A stretch of DNA of 35,234 nucleotides from Kiritimatiellia bacterium (GCA_007128275.1 SKXR01000134.1:1-35234), one strand, 5' to 3'. Numbered from the stretch's first letter, positions 1-8,059 are shown. Notes: generated by a model not told the origin, from the letters alone. Numbers and translations are program-made.

Positions 1-47
1 CCAGTCCCGGTTCTGCGCGTCGTTTTCCCGGAACCGTGGGGCATCAT

Positions 48-72
48 CGCGGCGGCGAGATTTGCCGCCGCG
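48..72 (-). terminator. GC-rich hairpin downstream of tRNA-Pro, possible terminator
   Basis: A perfect 9-base stem (CGCGGCGGC with GCCGCCGCG) closes a 7-base loop and lies about 30 bases past the 3' end of the tRNA on its strand. There is no T-tract after it, so it is not a standard intrinsic terminator. It could still be a transcript-end structure. Confidence 0.3.
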
Positions 73-102
73 CCCGGCTCGAAAATTGCCGGAAATCCAA
101 AA

Positions 103-179
103 TGGTCGGGGCGACTGGATTTGAACCAGCGACTTCTACGTCCCGAACGTAGCGCTCTACCAGGCTGAGCCACGCCCCG
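103..179 (-). tRNA. tRNA-Pro, anticodon CGG
   Basis: The reverse strand folds into a complete 77-base cloverleaf. The acceptor stem is CGGGGCG pairing with CGCCCCG, the D arm is GCTC/GAGC, the anticodon stem is CTACG/CGTAG around the loop TTCGGGA, and the T arm is GCTGG/CCAGT around TTCAAAT. The discriminator base is A and the 3' CCA is encoded in the DNA. The anticodon CGG reads the proline codon CCG. It is transcribed away from the glycan genes and stands alone here. I see no duplicated 3' end nearby that would mark an integration site. Confidence 0.96.
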
Positions 180-370
180 ACAATTTCGATTCACCTTCTT
201 CCGCAAAACCAACCGAGGCTGAGCCATCCCAGGCGCCCCGATCCATTGGGAACGGTGACACTCTACGCTAACGCAGGGGGATGGCAAGCGGAAATAGCGG
301 ATGGCTCCACAATTCTACGTTTCCCCGCACGGACGTATGCTTCAAAGGGGCGTCGCGTGAAAGCGCAGGA

Positions 371-400
371 TTGCACTGTGGAATGTATTCGGTTTATGGT
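371..400 (+). promoter_or_regulatory. Possible sigma-70-like promoter for the first gene block
   Basis: TTGCAC at 371-376 and TATGGT at 395-400 are separated by 18 bases and lie just upstream of an AGAGG Shine-Dalgarno-like sequence and the GTG start at 423. The rest of the 243-base space between the tRNA and this gene shows nothing else I recognise. Matches of this quality arise by chance, so this is weak. Confidence 0.25.
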
Positions 401-422
401 GCGCTTCAGAAAGAGGTAATCT

Positions 423-1616
423 GTGGCGGATGTTGAGGTAATCGAACTATTGAAGAAGTTGGTGGCGCTGCCGAGTGTGAACCCGGAGCACACGGACGAC
501 GCGTCCATTGCCAATGAATATCGCGTGGCGGATTTCTTTGCCGGATACTTGGCGGAGCGCGGGTTCCGCATCGAATGGGATCGCATGACGCCGGAACGGG
601 GCAGCGTGCTGGCCTCGTACGGCCCCGAGCAGCCTCTGCACACCCTTCTGCTGGAAGCGCACCTCGATACCGTCGGGGTCGCGGACATGGTGATTCCTCC
701 ATTCGAACCGCGCGTGGAGAACGGCCGCCTGTACGGTCGCGGTTCCTGCGACACCAAAGGGCCGATGGCGGCGGCGATGACCGCTTTGTGTCCGCGTGTT
801 CTGGACTTGCTGGCAGAAGCGGGTGTGCGCGTCCTCTACATCGGCGCGTTCGGCGAAGAGAAGGGAAATGTCGGCGCGGAACGACTTGTGGAATCGGGAG
901 TGGGCGCGCATTCAGCGATTATCCTTGAGCCGACCGACTTATCGATTGTGTACGCGCATAAAGGGGCCCTGTGGTTTGAGGTTCTCGTGACGGGCGAAGC
1001 GGCGCACGGTTCGGATCCGGATCGCGGTATGAACGCCATATTTGCCATGGCCAAGGTGCTGCAATGGTTGCAGACGCGAACGGCACAGGCTCAAGAGGAA
1101 TGGAACAACCCCGCGCTGGGCGGCCCGACCTTGAATGTGGGCCGCATTGACGGCGGGATCGCCATGAACATTGTGGCGCACCGTTGCCGGATCGAGGTGG
1201 ATCGCCGGACCGTGCCGGGGGAAGACCACGAGGCGATATTGAGCGAAGTGCGTGTCATGCTGTCGGACTTACAGGTACGCGGAGCGATTCGGTCCTTTGA
1301 AGTAAACGTATTGAAGGCGGGTACGCCTTTTCAGACCGCGCAGGATTCCGTTTTGGTCCGAGGCGTTCAAGAGGTGCTGGTTGAGGGCGGATGCGAACCG
1401 CGTCTGGCCACGGCGGCTTGGTACAGCGACGCGGGCGCCTTCGCGCGAACGTGTAATGAGATTATCGTGTTCGGTCCGGGTAGCATCCATCAGGCGCATA
1501 CCGTGGATGAATACATCGAGATCGACCAGTTGATGAAGGGTGAGGAACTCTTGACGCGGTATTTCGAGTGGCTGAGCGGACATGTGCACACATTCGGAGC
1601 AGCAAACAGTGGCTAA
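423..1616 (+). CDS. M20 family metallopeptidase/deacylase (ArgE/DapE/CPG2-like)
   Basis: The protein has 397 residues, the usual size for the di-zinc M20 family, whose members hydrolyse N-acyl or peptide bonds (acetylornithine deacetylase, succinyl-diaminopimelate desuccinylase, carboxypeptidase G2). The metal and catalytic residues are visible in order: H80 and D82 in EAHLDT, the bridging D110 in GRGSCDTKG, the catalytic glutamates E145/E146 in GEEKGN, E169 in ILEPTD, and the late histidine in GPGSIHQAH. A dimerisation domain lies between. There is no signal peptide, so it is probably cytoplasmic. The GTG start follows AAGAGG. The 3' end overlaps the next gene, a membrane glycosyltransferase, by eight bases, which suggests translational coupling. 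The substrate cannot be read from the sequence; removing an acyl group from a sugar precursor is possible but unproven. Confidence 0.9.
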   Translation: MADVEVIELLKKLVALPSVNPEHTDDASIANEYRVADFFAGYLAERGFRIEWDRMTPERGSVLASYGPEQPLHTLLLEAHLDTVGVADMVIPPFEPRVENGRLYGRGSCDTKGPMAAAMTALCPRVLDLLAEAGVRVLYIGAFGEEKGNVGAERLVESGVGAHSAIILEPTDLSIVYAHKGALWFEVLVTGEAAHGSDPDRGMNAIFAMAKVLQWLQTRTAQAQEEWNNPALGGPTLNVGRIDGGIAMNIVAHRCRIEVDRRTVPGEDHEAILSEVRVMLSDLQVRGAIRSFEVNVLKAGTPFQTAQDSVLVRGVQEVLVEGGCEPRLATAAWYSDAGAFARTCNEIIVFGPGSIHQAHTVDEYIEIDQLMKGEELLTRYFEWLSGHVHTFGAANSG

Positions 1617-3210
1617 CACCAACACGGCCAAGGGCGATAAGCGATCCTGGTTTGTCGGCCTTCTATTGATCGGTCTCGGCGTCTGGTTCGTGCTTGGGGC
1701 CGCAAATCTCTATTTTGGCGAATTGAATCAGGACGAGGGGTGGTACTTATACACCGCCCGACTGACCGCTGAAGGCGTCCAGCCGTATCGCGATTTCGCG
1801 TTCACGCAAGGCCCCGTTTTCCTGGCGGTCTATGCGCAGGCCCAACCGTTGGTCGATCGATGGGGGGTCATGGGAGGACGACTCTTCACGGGGTTCCTCG
1901 GCTTGGCGGCGGTCCTTTTGGGCGGCTGGTTGGCGGCGCGATTGGCCCCGGGCCCCGGCGCGCGGACGGCCGCGGCCATCGCCATTGTTCTGCTGTTGTG
2001 CAACGTGTACCACAGTTACTTTTCGCTGTTGGTGAAGACCTATTCGCTCTGCGCGTTGTTGCTCGTGGCGGGCGCTTTGTGTCTGACGGGGAAGGGAACG
2101 GGACCGCGCACACGGAGCGCCTTGTTTGCCGGATTGTTTTTCGGGCTGGCGGCCGGTGTCCGTTTGTCTGCGGGAATCTGGTTGCCCGTCGCCGGGTTGT
2201 ACCTGCTAGGGCGGCGGCGTGACGCGGGCCGCGCGTGGCTGTATTTTGGGGCCGGCGGGATGCTCGGGCTGGTTATCGCTTTCGGGCCGTCCCTCATCCA
2301 TGCGCCGCAGGAAACCTGGTTTTGGCTGGTGCAGTATCATACGGCCCGCGATGCCGGAGCCGGGTGGGGTGGCCTGATCTACAAAGCCGGTTTTGTGTCG
2401 CGATTTGTACAAGCCTATTTTGTCGCGGTACTCCTGCTGCTGATGCTTGGCGTAACCGTTTGGATGACCAAACCGCGCGGATGGCTTTCCGCGCCCGCCG
2501 GCCTGTTGTGGATAGGCGCGATCCTGCTGTCCTTGGTGCATCTCGCCGCGCCGTTCCCGTACGAAGATTATCAGGTGCTGGTCATGCCCCTTCTTTCGGC
2601 CTTGCTCGGAGCGGGCGTGGTTCGTGTGTCGCAACCGTTGATTCCCGCCGCGCAACAGCGAAACTGGAAACATGCGCTTGTGCTGGTTATTCTCCTGGGG
2701 TCCATCGCCGCCGCCGTTTCGTCACCGATCAATCAGGCTTGGGTCTTGCGGGAACGCGACCGGATCTGGTGGCGATTGAAGGAGACGTCGGATTTGGCGC
2801 TTTTGCAGGAAACCGCGCGATGGTTAAACGAGCAGCGGGACGGAGACGTGCTGTTACTGACACAAGACACGTATCTGGCTGTGGAGACGGGGATGCGCGT
2901 GCCGCAGGGATTGGAAATGGGCCCGTTTTCGTATTATCCTGACCTTGACCGGACCGAAGCGGAACAGCGCCGGGTCCTGAACCGCGAGATGATGATCGAA
3001 CTGTTGGAAACCACGGATTCGCCGCTGGCGGCCTTCAGCGGATACGGCCTCTCGATCCGCAGCCCGGACGTGACGGAGCTTTCGCCGGACGAGCAGGCGG
3101 AGCTGTGGTGGATTATTGAGCAGCGCTATGAGCGGAAGAAGCGTATCCCCCATTTTGGTCAGGCGCATACGACACTTGAAATATGGTCTCTCCGAAATCC
3201 TGAACCCTGA
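1609..3210 (+). CDS. GT39-like integral membrane glycosyltransferase (GT-C fold)
   Basis: A roughly 533-residue polytopic membrane protein with about ten hydrophobic segments and a soluble C-terminal tail of about 150 residues. The first periplasmic loop carries NQDEGWYLYTARL (D42, E43) followed by PYRDFAF, the acidic motif pattern of the ArnT/PMT (GT39/GT83) superfamily. These enzymes take a sugar from a polyprenyl phosphate carrier and transfer it on the outer face of the cytoplasmic membrane. An ATG at 1582 lies in the same frame, but GTG 1609 is preferred because GGAG sits nine bases upstream and it gives a tight overlap with the preceding stop (GTGGCTAA). The next gene encodes an Alg5/Dpm-like synthase that could make its lipid-linked donor. 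The end of the gene runs into a period-7 repeat. Confidence 0.85.
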   Translation: MANTNTAKGDKRSWFVGLLLIGLGVWFVLGAANLYFGELNQDEGWYLYTARLTAEGVQPYRDFAFTQGPVFLAVYAQAQPLVDRWGVMGGRLFTGFLGLAAVLLGGWLAARLAPGPGARTAAAIAIVLLLCNVYHSYFSLLVKTYSLCALLLVAGALCLTGKGTGPRTRSALFAGLFFGLAAGVRLSAGIWLPVAGLYLLGRRRDAGRAWLYFGAGGMLGLVIAFGPSLIHAPQETWFWLVQYHTARDAGAGWGGLIYKAGFVSRFVQAYFVAVLLLLMLGVTVWMTKPRGWLSAPAGLLWIGAILLSLVHLAAPFPYEDYQVLVMPLLSALLGAGVVRVSQPLIPAAQQRNWKHALVLVILLGSIAAAVSSPINQAWVLRERDRIWWRLKETSDLALLQETARWLNEQRDGDVLLLTQDTYLAVETGMRVPQGLEMGPFSYYPDLDRTEAEQRRVLNREMMIELLETTDSPLAAFSGYGLSIRSPDVTELSPDEQAELWWIIEQRYERKKRIPHFGQAHTTLEIWSLRNPEP

Positions 3211-3222
3211 ACCCGGAACCCT
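3187..3222 (-). repeat. Period-7 tandem repeat spanning a stop codon
   Basis: On the plus strand GAACCCT, GAACCCG and GAACCCT follow each other exactly (3202-3222). Read on the minus strand the array continues with degenerate units as GGGTTCC, GGGTTCA, GGGTTCA, GGATTTC. It covers the TGA stop of the GT-C gene and fills the short space before the next gene's GTG start at 3228. The units resemble those in the longer array at 10028-10062 in opposite orientation. Confidence 0.7.
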
Positions 3223-3227
3223 CTGCA

Positions 3228-3983
3228 GTGAAGCTCTCCATTGTCATCCCCGCGTATAATGAAGAGGACCGGCTCGGTCCCATGCTGGAAGCGTATGGGG
3301 ACTATTTCATAGCCGCGTACGGGAACGACGTGGAGTTGATCGTGGTGGTGAACGGATCGCGGGATGATACGGAAATCATCGCCGACAAATATGCCGACCA
3401 ATTATCCCAGGTGCGCGTGATTGTTGAGCCCGAAGCGATCGGAAAGGGGGGGGCGGTCATGCTGGGCGCGAACGCGGCCAAGGGCGCATTGATCGGGTTT
3501 GTGGATGCCGACGGCGCTACGCCGCCGGAAGCCTTCGACGATTTGGTGCAGCACATCGGCGATGCCGGAGCGATCTTCGCCTCACGATGGATTCCCGGGG
3601 CGGTGGTAAGCCCCCCGCAGCCGTTGTCGCGCCGGATTGCCTCGCGGATCTTCAACTTCATGGTCCGCAAGTTGTTCAAAGTCAAAATCCGGGACACGCA
3701 ATGCGGCGCGAAGCTCGTGAAAGGGGAAGCGATGCGGAAGGTTCTGCCTCAGTTGGGCTTGACCCAATGGGCGTTTGACGTCGATCTGCTCTTCAAGTTA
3801 CGGCGCGCCGGATACCGGATCGTCGAACATCCCACGGTCTGGCACGATGTCGCCGGTTCGAAGATCAACATTCCGCGCGCCTCGTTTGAGATGACCCTCG
3901 CCCTGATCCGTTTACGTCTTTTGTTTTCCCCCTTCAAATGGGTGGTTTCGATCTACGACCAGACGATCGGCCGTCTGCGTTAA
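3228..3983 (+). CDS. Family 2 glycosyltransferase, polyprenyl-phosphate sugar synthase (Alg5/Dpm1-like)
   Basis: A 251-residue GT2 enzyme. It starts with the Rossmann-like GT-A strand LSIVIPAYNEEDRL, has the metal-binding FVDADGATPPE, and the DTQCGAKLVKG stretch typical of the dolichyl-phosphate beta-glucosyltransferase branch. These enzymes move a sugar from a nucleotide donor to a polyprenyl phosphate on the cytoplasmic face of the membrane. There is no C-terminal pair of membrane helices, unlike GtrB. The start is GTG 3228, with no clear Shine-Dalgarno sequence because the space before it is filled by the heptad repeat. It lies directly behind a GT39-like enzyme that would use a lipid-linked donor, so the two probably act as a pair. 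The sugar is unknown. Confidence 0.88.
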   Translation: MKLSIVIPAYNEEDRLGPMLEAYGDYFIAAYGNDVELIVVVNGSRDDTEIIADKYADQLSQVRVIVEPEAIGKGGAVMLGANAAKGALIGFVDADGATPPEAFDDLVQHIGDAGAIFASRWIPGAVVSPPQPLSRRIASRIFNFMVRKLFKVKIRDTQCGAKLVKGEAMRKVLPQLGLTQWAFDVDLLFKLRRAGYRIVEHPTVWHDVAGSKINIPRASFEMTLALIRLRLLFSPFKWVVSIYDQTIGRLR

Positions 3984-4219
3984 GGGGCAGGCGCGGAAGA
4001 GGGGGCCATGGGAAACGGTACGCGCCTTGTTTGTTTGATGAGGGATCTCACTCGTCCCGCGCGGTCTCAAGGTCTTCTTGCCGCTTGGCATGACAGCCAT
4101 TCTTTGCTCCAGCCGCATCGACGCGTTCCGGAAAGTTAGATATTGTCTTTGCCTTCCGCTTGGGGCATGGTTTTCGCTTTCAAACACCGGTGCGGTGTAT
4201 TCTTGAGGAGCTGAGAGTT

Positions 4220-5608
4220 ATGTTGCAGAAAATCTGTTGTATTGGAGCGGGCTATGTCGGCGGACCGACCATGGCGGTCATTGCCGCAAACTGCCCGGAG
4301 ATCACCGTAACGGTCGTGGATATTAATGCCACGCGGATCGCGGAATGGAACAGCGAAGACTTGGAGCAGTTGCCGATTTATGAGCCCGGTCTGAAGGAAC
4401 TGATCCAGCAGACACGGAACAAAAACCTCTTCTTTTCTACCGAGGTGGAGCGGACCATCGACGAAGCGCAGTTGATCTTCATCTCTGTTAACACCCCGAC
4501 CAAGACTTACGGGATCGGGAAAGGGATGGCGGCCGATTTGAAGTACATCGAATCCTGCGCCCGCACCATTGCTTCGATCGCAAAAGACGACAAGATCATC
4601 GTGGAAAAATCCACGGTTCCGGTTCGCACCGCCGCCACGATCAAGAGCATTTTGGAACATACCGGCAGCGGGGTACGCTTTCACGTGTTGTCCAACCCCG
4701 AATTCCTGGCGGAAGGCACGGCGATTGACGATCTTCTGCACGCGGACCGGATATTGATTGGTGGCGATAGCGATTCGGAAAGCCAGGAAGCCGTGCAGAC
4801 CTTGGTGGATGTGTATGCGCATTGGCTCCCGCGCGAGCGGATTCTGACCACCAACGTCTGGTCCTCGGAATTGTCGAAGCTGACGGCCAACGCGTTTCTG
4901 GCCCAGCGCGTATCCTCCATCAACGCGATTTCGGAGATCTGCGAGAAGACCCGCGCGGATGTTCGGGAAGTGGCCCGCGCCATTGGCATGGATAGTCGGA
5001 TCGGGCCGAAATTTCTTCAGGCGTCGGTCGGGTTCGGTGGCTCCTGTTTCCAAAAGGATATCCTTAACCTCGTCTACATTGCGCGGAGCTACGGCATGAC
5101 GGAAGTCGCGGATTATTGGGAACAAGTGATACGCATCAACGACCATCAACGATGGCGGTTTGCCCGCAAAGTGGTGTCCGCGCTGTTCAACAATGTCGCG
5201 GACAAGAAGATCGCATTTCTGGGCTGGGCGTTCAAGAAAGACACGAACGACACCAGAGAATCATCCGCGATCTATGTGGCCGACTTCCTGATCAATGAAC
5301 GCGCGGCCATCCATGTGTATGATCCCAAGGTCAGCAGTGAACAGATGATGTCCGACTTGGACGGCCTGCAAACCCGTCCGAGCGACGTGAACGCGAAACA
5401 TCTCCTCGTCGAGGACACCCTGGAAGCCGCCTGCCAAGGGGCGCATGCCATTGCCATCATGACGGACTGGGATGAGTTCAAAGTCGCGGACTGGAAAAGG
5501 ATTCACGACCTCATGCTGAAACCGGCCTTCATTTTCGACGGACGGAACCTGCTGACCCGCGCGGAAATGGAAGAAATCGGTTTCGTCTACGACGGCACCG
5601 GCCAGTAA
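4220..5608 (+). CDS. ugd: UDP-glucose 6-dehydrogenase, eukaryote-like type
   Basis: A 462-residue enzyme that oxidises UDP-glucose to UDP-glucuronate with two NAD+. The N-terminal NAD site is CCIGAGYVGGP. The catalytic residues are E161 in NPEFLAEGTA, K220 and N224 in SSELSKLTANAF, and the nucleophile C276 in VGFGGSCFQKD, followed by the third-domain motif FAFKKDT-like WAFKKDTNDTRESS. Positions 161, 220, 224 and 276 are the ones used in the animal enzyme, and phrases such as VNTPTKTYG and LSNPEFLAEGTA are characteristic of that branch rather than of short TuaD-like bacterial enzymes. ATG 4220 is chosen because GAGGAG lies nine bases upstream and the fold begins at once; an in-frame ATG at 4160 would add 20 unrelated residues. 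The 236-base space before it holds a small ACACCG/CGGTGT hairpin at 4184-4198 and nothing else clear. Confidence 0.95.
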   Translation: MLQKICCIGAGYVGGPTMAVIAANCPEITVTVVDINATRIAEWNSEDLEQLPIYEPGLKELIQQTRNKNLFFSTEVERTIDEAQLIFISVNTPTKTYGIGKGMAADLKYIESCARTIASIAKDDKIIVEKSTVPVRTAATIKSILEHTGSGVRFHVLSNPEFLAEGTAIDDLLHADRILIGGDSDSESQEAVQTLVDVYAHWLPRERILTTNVWSSELSKLTANAFLAQRVSSINAISEICEKTRADVREVARAIGMDSRIGPKFLQASVGFGGSCFQKDILNLVYIARSYGMTEVADYWEQVIRINDHQRWRFARKVVSALFNNVADKKIAFLGWAFKKDTNDTRESSAIYVADFLINERAAIHVYDPKVSSEQMMSDLDGLQTRPSDVNAKHLLVEDTLEAACQGAHAIAIMTDWDEFKVADWKRIHDLMLKPAFIFDGRNLLTRAEMEEIGFVYDGTGQ

Positions 5609-5616
5609 CATTCCGA

Positions 5617-5632
5617 TGCGCGGCACCGCGCA
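5617..5632. other. GC-rich hairpin between ugd and the heptose isomerase gene
   Basis: TGCGCG and CGCGCA form a six-base stem around a four-base loop, nine bases after the ugd stop. No T-tract follows, so it is a weak terminator at best. A TTGACT hexamer (5638-5643) with a poor -10 follows it, so a secondary promoter for the next three genes is possible but not convincing. Confidence 0.25.
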
Positions 5633-5672
5633 AAGCCTTGACTTTCGGTTCCATCCTGCGTAACTGAAAAGC

Positions 5673-6299
5673 ATGCAATTTGTCGACAATTTCCTCGGTG
5701 AGGTGGCGGAGGTTCTCCTCGCGATTGCCCGCGACGATGTGGAACGGGCGGTGGATGTGTTGGCGGCTACGCGCGATGCGGGCGGCCGCGTCTTTGTGCT
5801 CGGCGTCGGGGGTAGCGCGGCTTCCGGCTCGCATCTCGTAAACGATTTGCGCAAGCTGTGCCGCCTGGAAGCGTATGCTCCAACCGATAACGTCTCCGAA
5901 CTGACCGCCCGCGTGAACGATGAAGGATGGTCGACAGTCTTCGAGGCGTGGCTTCGCGTTAGTCGGATCCGAAAAGGGGATACGCTGCTGGTCTTGTCGG
6001 TAGGGGGCGGTGATGCGGAGCGGAATATCAGTCCGAATCTCGTCACGGCCCTCGATGTGGCCCGTGAAGCCGGTGCGTCGATTGTGGGCATTGTCGGACG
6101 TGACGGTGGGCACACGGCGCGCATGGCCGACGCGTGCGTTATCATTCCCACGGTCAATCCGGAACATATCACTCCCTTGACCGAATCCTTCCATTCCGTG
6201 ATCGGGCATGCCATCGTATCGCATCCGAAGCTGAAAGCCGCCGCCACCAAATGGGAGTCCGCGACCGCCGGGCGGCAGCAATCCCAACAACAGCAATAA
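5673..6299 (+). CDS. SIS-domain sugar isomerase, GmhA-like (sedoheptulose 7-phosphate isomerase)
   Basis: A 208-residue single SIS-domain protein resembling GmhA, which converts sedoheptulose 7-phosphate to D-glycero-D-manno-heptose 7-phosphate. The first phosphate-binding loop is seen as VLGVGGSAASGSHL (residues 42-55) and the GmhA-type IVGRDGGHTARMADACVIIP stretch follows (140-159). The second loop, usually STSGNS, reads SVGGGDAERNISPN (109-122), so it belongs to a divergent branch whose substrate is less certain. The C-terminus ends in a glutamine-rich tail. Its neighbours, a transaldolase that could make sedoheptulose 7-phosphate and an HddA-like kinase that would use the product, support the heptose role. 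No strong ribosome-binding site precedes ATG 5673. Confidence 0.8.
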   Translation: MQFVDNFLGEVAEVLLAIARDDVERAVDVLAATRDAGGRVFVLGVGGSAASGSHLVNDLRKLCRLEAYAPTDNVSELTARVNDEGWSTVFEAWLRVSRIRKGDTLLVLSVGGGDAERNISPNLVTALDVAREAGASIVGIVGRDGGHTARMADACVIIPTVNPEHITPLTESFHSVIGHAIVSHPKLKAAATKWESATAGRQQSQQQQ

Positions 6300-6302
6300 G
6301 CG

Positions 6303-7037
6303 ATGGCTGAACCAGAATCCATACCGCAGTTGCCGGATCTACGCATCAAGATATTCTCGGACGGCGCCGACTTGGATTCCATTCTGGACGCGTATCAGAA
6401 AGGCGTGGTCAAGGGGTTCACGACCAATCCCACCTTGATGGCCCAGGCGGGGATCACCCATTACTTGACCTTTGCGAGGGAAGTGTTGCGGGTGGTGACG
6501 GATTTGCCGGTATCGTTCGAGGTGTTTGATGACGATTTCGGGGGTATGTATCGACAGGCGCATGTCCTCCATGAACTCGGAAGCAACGTGTATGTGAAGA
6601 TCCCGATTACAAACACGCGTGGCGAGCCGTCGGTACCCCTGATTGAGCGATTGTCCGGGGAAGGCATTAAGCTCAACGTCACGGCCATGATGACGTTGGC
6701 GCAGGTGCAGGCCGTCCACGATGTGTTGCCGGACGATGCGCAGGCGGTGATCTCCGTATTTGCCGGGCGCATTGCCGATTCGGGCCGTGATCCCGTACCC
6801 ATCATGCAGGAGGCCCTGAATATACTGCGCCCAAAACCGGGCGCCGAATTGTTATGGGCCAGTCCTCGTGAGGCATTAAACATTCTGCAGGCGGACGCCA
6901 TCGGATGTCCCATCATCACCGTGACGCCCGACTTGCTGAAGAAAGCCGCGCTTTTCGGAAAAGATCTTGAGGAATTCTCGCTGGAAACCGTGAAGATGTT
7001 CTATAATGACGCCGCAAAGAGCGGGTTCAGGATATGA
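6303..7037 (+). CDS. Transaldolase (TalC/FSA-like small type)
   Basis: A 244-residue TIM-barrel protein of the class I aldolase transaldolase family. The early VKGFTTNPTLM motif (residues 36-46), the Schiff-base lysine K99 in VYVKIPITN, and SVFAGRIADSGRDP (151-164) are all in place. Transaldolases exchange a dihydroxyacetone unit between fructose 6-phosphate and erythrose 4-phosphate, giving sedoheptulose 7-phosphate; close relatives act as fructose-6-phosphate aldolases. It begins three bases after the isomerase stop and overlaps the kinase gene by four bases (ATGA), so the three are surely co-translated. That position suggests it supplies the heptose pathway rather than central metabolism. 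The exact reaction is not decided by sequence alone. Confidence 0.87.
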   Translation: MAEPESIPQLPDLRIKIFSDGADLDSILDAYQKGVVKGFTTNPTLMAQAGITHYLTFAREVLRVVTDLPVSFEVFDDDFGGMYRQAHVLHELGSNVYVKIPITNTRGEPSVPLIERLSGEGIKLNVTAMMTLAQVQAVHDVLPDDAQAVISVFAGRIADSGRDPVPIMQEALNILRPKPGAELLWASPREALNILQADAIGCPIITVTPDLLKKAALFGKDLEEFSLETVKMFYNDAAKSGFRI

Positions 7038-8059
7038 TCATTACACGCACACCTTTCAGAATCACGCTGGGCGGCGGAGGCACGGATTTGCCGTCGTTCT
7101 ATGAGCAGCACGGCGGATATATCTTCTCGATGTGCATTAACAAGTACATGTACATCATGCTCAACCGCCGTTCGGTGGCGGATCGCAAGATCGTCATCCG
7201 GTACAGTCAGGTGGAGACGGTGGACAGTATCGATGAAATCCATCATCCGCTCGCGCGCGAAGCACTGCGTGTTCACGATGTTCGCGAAAACATTGAACTG
7301 ACCAGTGTCGCCGACATGCCCGGGAAATCGGGATTGGGTTCGTCCGGCGCATATTTGGTGGGATTACTGACCGCCATCCGCGCGTACAAGGGGGAATCGG
7401 CTTCGCTGCAGGAGATCGCGGAAGAGGCCTGTCATATCGAGATGGATATCTTGAAAGAGCCGGTGGGTAAACAGGACCAGTACATGGCCGCCTTCGGCGG
7501 ATTTCGAGAATTGGACATCGCGCGGGACGGGACGGTTACCGTGACGGAAGTCCCCGTGGCGGTTCCGGCGATCAAGGAATTGGCCGCCAAGGCGGGCATG
7601 TACTATACGGGGGTGCAACGGTCCGCGACGGCGGTCTTGAAGGCGCAGGACGATGCCGCCCGCGAAACCGGCAGTCCGGATCATGCTCGAGTACTGGAAA
7701 GCCTGCAGCACATCAAGGCAATCGGCTCCCGCATTCGTCGATCATTTGCCGACGGCGATCTGGATGCGTTCGGCCGGTTGATGGACGAGCATTGGCAGTT
7801 CAAGAAACGAATGTCCAAGGGCATCAGTTTGAGTGTGCTCGAGGATTTATACGAAACCGTGAAGCGACAGTATGGCGTCCTGGGCGGCAAGATCATCGGC
7901 GCGGGCGGCGGCGGATTCATTATGCTGTACTGCCCGGAGCATAGGACGGAGCTGGACACCTTTATGGCCGGGCAAGGCATGCCGCGGGTGCCGTATTATC
8001 CCGCCATGCAAGGGGCCACGGTGATCAACAACATGACCGGTACGGACCACATGGAATGA
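7034..8059 (+). CDS. GHMP kinase, D-glycero-alpha-D-manno-heptose 7-phosphate kinase-like (HddA)
   Basis: A 341-residue GHMP-family kinase. Motif 1 is TPFRITLGGGGTDLPSFYEQ (residues 6-25), the ATP loop is MPGKSGLGSSGA (95-106), and the C-terminal motif is IIGAGGGGFIMLYC. The GGGGTDLP signature is that of the HddA branch, which phosphorylates heptose 7-phosphate at O-1 to give the 1,7-bisphosphate in the GDP-heptose route. The start overlaps the transaldolase stop by four bases. A role on another sugar phosphate is possible, since several HddA-like kinases are uncharacterised, but the GmhA-, GmhB- and HddC-like genes in the same block make heptose the best reading. Confidence 0.85.
   Translation: MIITRTPFRITLGGGGTDLPSFYEQHGGYIFSMCINKYMYIMLNRRSVADRKIVIRYSQVETVDSIDEIHHPLAREALRVHDVRENIELTSVADMPGKSGLGSSGAYLVGLLTAIRAYKGESASLQEIAEEACHIEMDILKEPVGKQDQYMAAFGGFRELDIARDGTVTVTEVPVAVPAIKELAAKAGMYYTGVQRSATAVLKAQDDAARETGSPDHARVLESLQHIKAIGSRIRRSFADGDLDAFGRLMDEHWQFKKRMSKGISLSVLEDLYETVKRQYGVLGGKIIGAGGGGFIMLYCPEHRTELDTFMAGQGMPRVPYYPAMQGATVINNMTGTDHME

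Noticed and set aside
103..179. Integration site of a mobile element at tRNA-Pro
   Set aside because: No integrase gene, no direct repeat of the tRNA 3' end, and the 3' end faces away from the glycan region.
2235..2942. A 235-codon alternative frame in the GT39-like gene
   Set aside because: Arginine-rich shifted reading of the same bases; the membrane topology of the annotated frame is continuous through this part.
4136..5149. A 337-codon open frame antisense to ugd
   Set aside because: It mirrors the codon pattern of ugd, has no family motif and no ribosome-binding site; ugd is certain.
5261..6382. A 373-codon minus-strand open frame across ugd, the isomerase and transaldolase starts
   Set aside because: Serine- and arginine-rich translation typical of the antisense of GC-rich genes, and it crosses three well-supported genes.
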